This document shows positions 60,135 through 64,000 of a stretch of 64,000 nt of DNA, one piece after another. Origin of the DNA: Candidatus Zhuqueibacterota bacterium (GTDB taxonomy: Bacteria; Zhuqueibacterota; Zhuqueibacteria; Oceanimicrobiales; Oceanimicrobiaceae); assembly GCA_029262055.1 (NCBI GenBank), contig JAJDAD010000051.1:1-64000 (forward strand), read 5' to 3'. Made by a program: the position numbers and the translations under genes. How positions within the stretch are numbered: the stretch's first letter is position 1; every line of letters starts with the position of its first letter. The notes below the pieces were generated by a model. It did not search any database. It was given only the letters and a program-made list of their open reading frames with translations, and was not told the origin of the DNA.

Positions 60135-60872
60135 ATGGCAAGCAAATCCAATCTTGTGCTCCTCTTCATGGTTCTACCCTTACTTCTCCCAAACGGGCCG
60201 CTAATCGCCCAACAGAATCTTTTTAGCCATGAAGGTTATGTCGTGCAAAAAAATGGTGAGAAGCTCCACGGTACCTTAAAGTTGCTAGACAGCCCGATTG
60301 GTTTTGGGACGACAGTTCTCGTCGATGACAGTAGAAGACTTTCTATTCATGATTTTGACTCCCTGCAATTCAACCATCACAAGTTCATTCTGTACAAAGA
60401 ATCGCTTCACAAGAAGACAGAGATAAGGTTCAAATATCATTTATTACGAGAGTTAGAGAACGGACCTATAACGGTTTATAGCGTGGTCACGGATAATGTA
60501 AACGTATTCTCAAAGTCCACATTTGACTATTTCAGGACCAGTGAATCCCCGCTGAGCAAAATTAACCGTTCCAGTTTATCTGGTACTCTCCGTCAAAGGC
60601 CGGAGAGTACAATGCTGCTCAATAAGTCAAAAAAGTACAACCGTATGAGCAAGATAGCGTTGGCCGCCGGGGGGGCCGCCGTGATATATGGCATGATAAA
60701 ATCAGATCTTAGACGGGTTGCTCCACAAACCACGCAACAGTCGATTTCTCCGCAGTTTCACAATTCGCTGTTTGTCGGTTTAGGATTCATGGTAACATCG
60801 TCCATATTCCAGAGAATCAGTGGTAAGTACTTCAGGAAGTCGATCAGAATGTTCAATCAGGAGTCAAGGTAG
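60135..60872 (+). CDS. Secreted or membrane-anchored hypothetical protein
   Basis: A 245-residue protein of unknown function. It has a clear signal peptide (MASKSNLVLLFMVLPLLLPN, then 'GPLIAQQ'), followed by 'EGYVVQKNGEKLHGTLKLLD', a pattern seen in small surface-associated beta domains. Two hydrophobic segments lie near the C-terminus: 'MSKIALAAGGAAVIYGMIKS' (~173-192) and 'LFVGLGFMVTSSIFQRIS' (~215-232). No domain is recognised. It is separated by about 260 bases from the M23 peptidase gene downstream, with a palindromic repeat between. Confidence 0.7.
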   Translation: MASKSNLVLLFMVLPLLLPNGPLIAQQNLFSHEGYVVQKNGEKLHGTLKLLDSPIGFGTTVLVDDSRRLSIHDFDSLQFNHHKFILYKESLHKKTEIRFKYHLLRELENGPITVYSVVTDNVNVFSKSTFDYFRTSESPLSKINRSSLSGTLRQRPESTMLLNKSKKYNRMSKIALAAGGAAVIYGMIKSDLRRVAPQTTQQSISPQFHNSLFVGLGFMVTSSIFQRISGKYFRKSIRMFNQESR

Positions 60873-60888
60873 AAGCGTTTGAAGTGGC

Positions 60889-60948
60889 AAGTAGTCGCCG
60901 CCAACATGCATCCGCGCCTGGGAGACAGCCGCATAAATTGCGGCCTAC
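60889..60948. repeat. Palindromic repeat after the hypothetical gene
   Basis: GCCGCA (60928-60933) and TGCGGC (60939-60944) form a 6-bp stem with a 5-base loop. The outer parts also match in inverted form (AGTAGTCGCCGC near 60890 and GCGGCCTACT near 60941-60950). It could end transcription of the upstream gene, though it lacks a T tract. Confidence 0.45.
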
Positions 60949-61135
60949 TCCCTTCGGACATTGACAGCAGATCAAGCATGCCCTGCCGCTGATTCATTCA
61001 CAATCTCGTCCTGGCAGAAACTCAGCCTTGAAATCGCGCCAACGGGTTGATCTTTTCATTTTAAAGCATATCTTTAGATGTCTTACCCGGCAGCAGGAAA
61101 GCTGCAAAGCACTGACTTTCATCCGGCTTGGTCCT

Positions 61136-61969
61136 ATGAAGCGTGCACCCGTAATTACCTCTCTCTGCGTTTGCTTGTTGTGCCATGCACTGGCCGGCGC
61201 GCAGTCGCTGGACAGCAAGTTCATCGATGTGGAGGTTAAGAAAAAGAAGAAACATTTCGAGGTTTATGTCGAAAACCTCATGCCGTTCGATGTCACGGTT
61301 ACGCTTGACATGACTTTGAGCAACATGGTGTCTTCGGATTCGTTGCCTTACACCGGTACCATGCGTGGGAAGGAGAGGCGCCAGGTTCTTAGCCTGCAGT
61401 CGAAAGACCGCCGCAAAGCCGGCAGTTATCGTAGCCAGTATTTCTACACCATCGGCAACATGCAGGCCGAGCATGACTCTACCTACGTCTATCAACTACC
61501 CTACAAAATCGGGGCCACTTTCCCGGTGTTGCAAAGCTACAATGACATGATGACGCACGATGCGCCTTCGCGTTACGCCATTGATTTCGGTATGCCCGGG
61601 GGCAGTCATGTTTGCGCGGCGCGGGAGGGCGTGGTCGTCGGTCTGTTTGAGGATTCTGACGAAGGAGGACCGAACGAGTCTTTTAACAAAAAGTCGAACT
61701 ACGTTTTGGTGCGCCACGACGATTTGACCATCGCCTCCTACCACCATTTGCAAAAGGACGGAGTCATGGTCAGGATAGGAGAAGAAGTGGAAAAAGGACA
61801 GGTCCTGGCTTATTCCGGGGCCACGGGCTTTACGTTTGGCCCACATTTACATTTCGAGGTTTTTAAGGCCCTGGACGGCAAACACACCGCTTCGTTTCCA
61901 CTCAAGTTCCAAACCCGGCAGGGTATCCTCAATGAACCTCTTGTCAATAAATCTTACCGAGCCGATTAG
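61136..61969 (+). CDS. M23-family (LytM-like) metallopeptidase, secreted
   Basis: A 277-residue zinc peptidase expected to cut peptidoglycan cross-links in the periplasm. The signal peptide MKRAPVITSLCVCLLCHALA ends at 'GAQ'. Residues ~20-120 form an N-terminal beta domain. The catalytic LytM domain has the His and Asp ligands in 'MTHDAPSRYAIDFGMPGG', 'HVCAAREGVVVGLFED', 'YVLVRHDDLTIASYHHLQ' and the HxH motif in 'GFTFGPHLHFEVFKALDG'. All zinc ligands are present, so it should be active. ATG 61136 is preferred because the longer frame from 61028 puts 36 unlikely residues before the signal peptide. It is followed after 13 bases by the methyltransferase-like gene. Confidence 0.9.
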   Translation: MKRAPVITSLCVCLLCHALAGAQSLDSKFIDVEVKKKKKHFEVYVENLMPFDVTVTLDMTLSNMVSSDSLPYTGTMRGKERRQVLSLQSKDRRKAGSYRSQYFYTIGNMQAEHDSTYVYQLPYKIGATFPVLQSYNDMMTHDAPSRYAIDFGMPGGSHVCAAREGVVVGLFEDSDEGGPNESFNKKSNYVLVRHDDLTIASYHHLQKDGVMVRIGEEVEKGQVLAYSGATGFTFGPHLHFEVFKALDGKHTASFPLKFQTRQGILNEPLVNKSYRAD

Positions 61970-61982
61970 ATTTAGTTTGTAA

Positions 61983-62423
61983 ATGAAGCCTATTACCAAA
62001 TCTCGTGTGCAGGTTTTTATCCAGATTCTCGCCAGCATTCTGATTCTGTTGTCTGGTCCAGTCTTGCCTCTTACCGGCGTTCACAGGATACTGGTCTTAC
62101 TGAGTGCGTCCCTGGGCCTTTGGGCCATTGTCACCATGCGGCCCGGCAATTTCAATATCGGCCCTCATGTAAAGGAGGACGCCCGGCTCACCGCTAACGG
62201 CCCGTACCGTCTTGTCAGGCACCCGATGTACGCTGCTCTGCTGCTGTTCATGCTAACGCTGCTGCTGGCCCATTTCAACTATCCGAGGCTGTTGTTCTGG
62301 CTGCTGTTGGTGGTTGATATTCTCGCAAAAATTGCGTATGAAGAAGAATTGCTTTCCCGCCATTTCCAGGAATACTCAGATTACAAGCAAGTAACGAAAC
62401 GATTGATCCCGTTCTTGTATTGA
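61983..62423 (+). CDS. Isoprenylcysteine carboxyl methyltransferase-like integral membrane protein
   Basis: A 146-residue protein with four hydrophobic helices of the ICMT/PEMT-like superfamily. The signature is 'GPYRLVRHPMYAALLLFMLT' (residues ~77-96), which binds S-adenosylmethionine, followed by 'AYEEELLSRHFQEYSDYKQV' near the C-terminus. In bacteria these small enzymes methylate unknown acids or thiols; the true substrate is not known. The gene starts 13 bases after the M23 gene and may share its mRNA. Confidence 0.88.
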   Translation: MKPITKSRVQVFIQILASILILLSGPVLPLTGVHRILVLLSASLGLWAIVTMRPGNFNIGPHVKEDARLTANGPYRLVRHPMYAALLLFMLTLLLAHFNYPRLLFWLLLVVDILAKIAYEEELLSRHFQEYSDYKQVTKRLIPFLY

Positions 62424-62431
62424 GCGCGAGA

Positions 62432-62489
62432 GGCGGCGAACAGGTACGGGGTTTGGGACGAACGCGTTTATCCCACATCTTTCGCCGCC
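62432..62489 (+). promoter_or_regulatory. Structured 5' leader upstream of the symporter pair
   Basis: GGCGGCGAA (62432-62440) and TTCGCCGCC (62481-62489) form a perfect 9-bp outer stem. Inside, TTTGGGA (62452-62458) and TCCCACA (62471-62477) can form a second stem with one mismatch. The structure ends 22 bases before the DUF4212 start. It does not match a riboswitch class I know. Confidence 0.45.
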
Positions 62490-62510
62490 AAAAGAATACG
62501 AGGAGTTGGA

Positions 62511-62789
62511 ATGTCTAAAACGACAAACTCGCCCGCACCGGCAAATCTACGCCGCTACTGGCGCAAAAATCTCAGGTATGTGCTGAGCCTTTTGTCCGTC
62601 TGGTTCGTAGTGTCGTACGGATTCGGCATTCTGTTTGTCGACCGTCTCGACCAAATCAGGCTGGCCGGGTTCAAACTAGGTTTCTGGTTTGCACAGCAGG
62701 GCGCAATTTACGTTTTTGTCTGCTTAATCTTCATCTACGTCGCTCTGATGAATCGACTGGACAAAGAATATGATGTGCATGAAACCTAG
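62511..62789 (+). CDS. DUF4212 protein, small subunit of a sodium/solute symporter
   Basis: A 92-residue protein with two transmembrane helices ('YVLSLLSVWFVVSYGFGILF' and 'AIYVFVCLIFIYVALMNRLD') and the typical 'RYWRKNLRY' start and 'FKLGFWFAQQG' centre of DUF4212. These small subunits pair with an SSS permease encoded directly downstream, as here. GAGGAGTTGGA precedes the ATG. The function is supportive or structural for the transporter; the substrate is likely a short organic acid such as acetate, but this is not shown. Confidence 0.93.
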   Translation: MSKTTNSPAPANLRRYWRKNLRYVLSLLSVWFVVSYGFGILFVDRLDQIRLAGFKLGFWFAQQGAIYVFVCLIFIYVALMNRLDKEYDVHET

Positions 62790-62850
62790 TCTTCGAGCTT
62801 TCAAATAGCGAAGCGATTTTTTCCGAAAACTACTTATCAAGGACCACTGC

Positions 62851-64000
62851 ATGGGAATCCAAGCCTGGACTTACACCCTCGTCTTTCTCTCGTTTGCGAT
62901 TTACATCGGTATCGCCTTTTGGTCCAGGGCGCGATCCACCGGCGATTTTTATGTTGCTGCCAAAAGTGTACACCCGGTAGCCAACGGCATGGCCACTGCC
63001 GCAGACTGGATGTCGGCGGCCTCATTTATCTCGATGGCCGGCTTGATTTCATTTATGGGCAGAGACGGCAGCGTCTACCTGATGGGTTGGACCGGGGGCT
63101 ACGTGTTGCTCGCACTGTTGCTGGCGCCCTACCTCAGGAAGTTCGGGAAATTCACCGTCCCCGACTTTGTGGGTGACCGTTACTACTCGCAAACGGCGCG
63201 CCTGGTGGCAGTGGTGTGCGCTATTTTCGTTTCATTCACTTACGTTGCCGGACAGATGCGTGGCGTCGGCGTGGTTTTCTCCCGTTTTCTTGAAGTGGAT
63301 ATTACTACGGGCGTCATCATCGGCATGGCGATTGTGTTTTTTTATGCGGTTATGGGCGGCATGAAAGGCATCACTTACACGCAAGTGGCACAGTACTGCA
63401 TTTTGATATTCGCCTACATGGTGCCAGCGATTTTTATTTCTATCTTGCTGACTGACACCGCGATTCCGCAAATCGGTTTTGGCAGCACACTCAGTGACGG
63501 CAGCGGGATTTCTTTGCTGGATAAACTGGACCAGCTTAACCTGGAGCTTGGCTTTAACCAGTACACGGATGGCGGCAAGGGCATGCTTGATGTTTTCTGC
63601 ATTACCGCTGCCCTGATGGTTGGCACCGCTGGCTTGCCGCACGTGATCATTCGATTCTTCACCGTGCGGAAAGTCTCCGACGCGCGTATTTCCGCGGGAT
63701 ATGCGCTGCTGTTCATCGCTATTCTCTATACTACGGCGCCGGCGGTAGCGGCATTTGCCCGCACCAACTTCATCGATACCATTCACGGCAAATCTTACTC
63801 TGACGCGCCGGACTGGTTCAGGAATTGGGAAAAGACCGGCCTGGTGAAATGGACCGACAAAAACAATGACGGGCAGATGCAGTATTACGGCACCAAAGCC
63901 ACGGTAAACGGCGCCGTCTCTGCTAATGAAATCACGGTTGACCGCGACATCATGGTCCTGGCCAACCCCGAGATCGCGCGCTTGCCGAACTGGGTGGTGG
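62851..64000 (+). CDS. Sodium:solute symporter, large subunit (3' end outside window)
   Basis: The frame is open from ATG 62851 to the window end (383 codons). It is an SSS-family permease of the acetate-permease-like branch: 'TLVFLSFAIYIGIAFWSRAR', 'GDFYVAAKSVHPVANGMATA', 'ADWMSAASFISMAGLISFMG' (sodium-site helix), 'FVSFTYVAGQMRGVGVVFSR' and 'MVGTAGLPHVIIRFFTVRKV'. A polar loop after 'APAVAAFARTNFIDTIHG' includes 'KWTDKNNDGQMQYYG', typical of the DUF4212-associated type. AAGGA lies 11 bases before the ATG. It follows the small-subunit gene by 61 bases, clearly one transport operon. Confidence 0.93.
   Translation, partial: MGIQAWTYTLVFLSFAIYIGIAFWSRARSTGDFYVAAKSVHPVANGMATAADWMSAASFISMAGLISFMGRDGSVYLMGWTGGYVLLALLLAPYLRKFGKFTVPDFVGDRYYSQTARLVAVVCAIFVSFTYVAGQMRGVGVVFSRFLEVDITTGVIIGMAIVFFYAVMGGMKGITYTQVAQYCILIFAYMVPAIFISILLTDTAIPQIGFGSTLSDGSGISLLDKLDQLNLELGFNQYTDGGKGMLDVFCITAALMVGTAGLPHVIIRFFTVRKVSDARISAGYALLFIAILYTTAPAVAAFARTNFIDTIHGKSYSDAPDWFRNWEKTGLVKWTDKNNDGQMQYYGTKATVNGAVSANEITVDRDIMVLANPEIARLPNWVV

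Overview
The window looks like a chromosomal piece of an uncultured Gram-negative bacterium of the FCB group, most like Calditrichota or candidate phylum KSB1. This is inferred from several long secreted proteins ending in an 'NYPNPFNP..TTI' C-terminal sorting domain (type IX secretion style), a PorV/PorQ-type outer-membrane protein, TonB receptors with an N-terminal carboxypeptidase-regulatory-like domain, and an LptE-type lipoprotein. There is no rRNA gene, recognisable tRNA, CRISPR array or insertion sequence. The region carries many short palindromic intergenic repeats from several families.

Layout. 1-8.4 kb (+): housekeeping run of the 3' end of uvrB, purD, a sugar-nucleotide epimerase, a sigma-54 activator, an LptE-like lipoprotein, a TPR protein, an M24 peptidase, a family 2 glycosyltransferase and a STAS protein, several overlapping. 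8.5-8.9 kb: a GxxExxY gene framed by inverted arrays of CACGAAG. 9-23 kb (-): cell-surface block (TonB receptor, large sorted protein, PorV-like barrel, IPT/TIG lipoprotein, DUF4397 protein, GHL10 glycoside-hydrolase-like protein), plus a dead GxxExxY gene. 23-29 kb (-): a decayed fragment of a membrane-protein gene, murA (Cys to Asp), murB (apparently CTG-started), a hypothetical protein, the intact membrane protein and a DsbA-like protein. 29-43.4 kb (-): a tight 11-gene block with an SSS symporter, two FabH-like condensing enzymes, three acyl-CoA ligases, a TonB receptor, two alpha/beta hydrolases, an SDR and a GbsR/MarR-type regulator. 43.6-48 kb (-): a PlsC-domain acyltransferase and a copper-type P1B ATPase, with repeats. 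48.6-57.3 kb (+): a type I restriction-modification island (hsdM, a broken hsdS, an AAA ATPase, an hsdR 5' remnant, rhuM, hsdR). 57.4-59.4 kb (-): a secreted beta-helix protein. 60-64 kb (+): a secreted hypothetical, an M23 peptidase, an isoprenylcysteine-methyltransferase-like protein and a DUF4212/SSS symporter pair running off the window.

The best candidate for an undescribed system is the 29.4-43.4 kb operon. Outer-membrane and inner-membrane uptake genes are interleaved with three CoA ligases and two divergent KASIII paralogs, so an imported (or exported) acid could be activated, condensed or thiolysed, reduced and hydrolysed. Its substrate cannot be read from sequence. The restriction island is the second point of interest: it shows a nonsense-interrupted specificity gene, a duplicated hsdR start in front of rhuM, an in-frame palindromic insertion in HsdR, and an ATPase ending in an RNxxxH motif.
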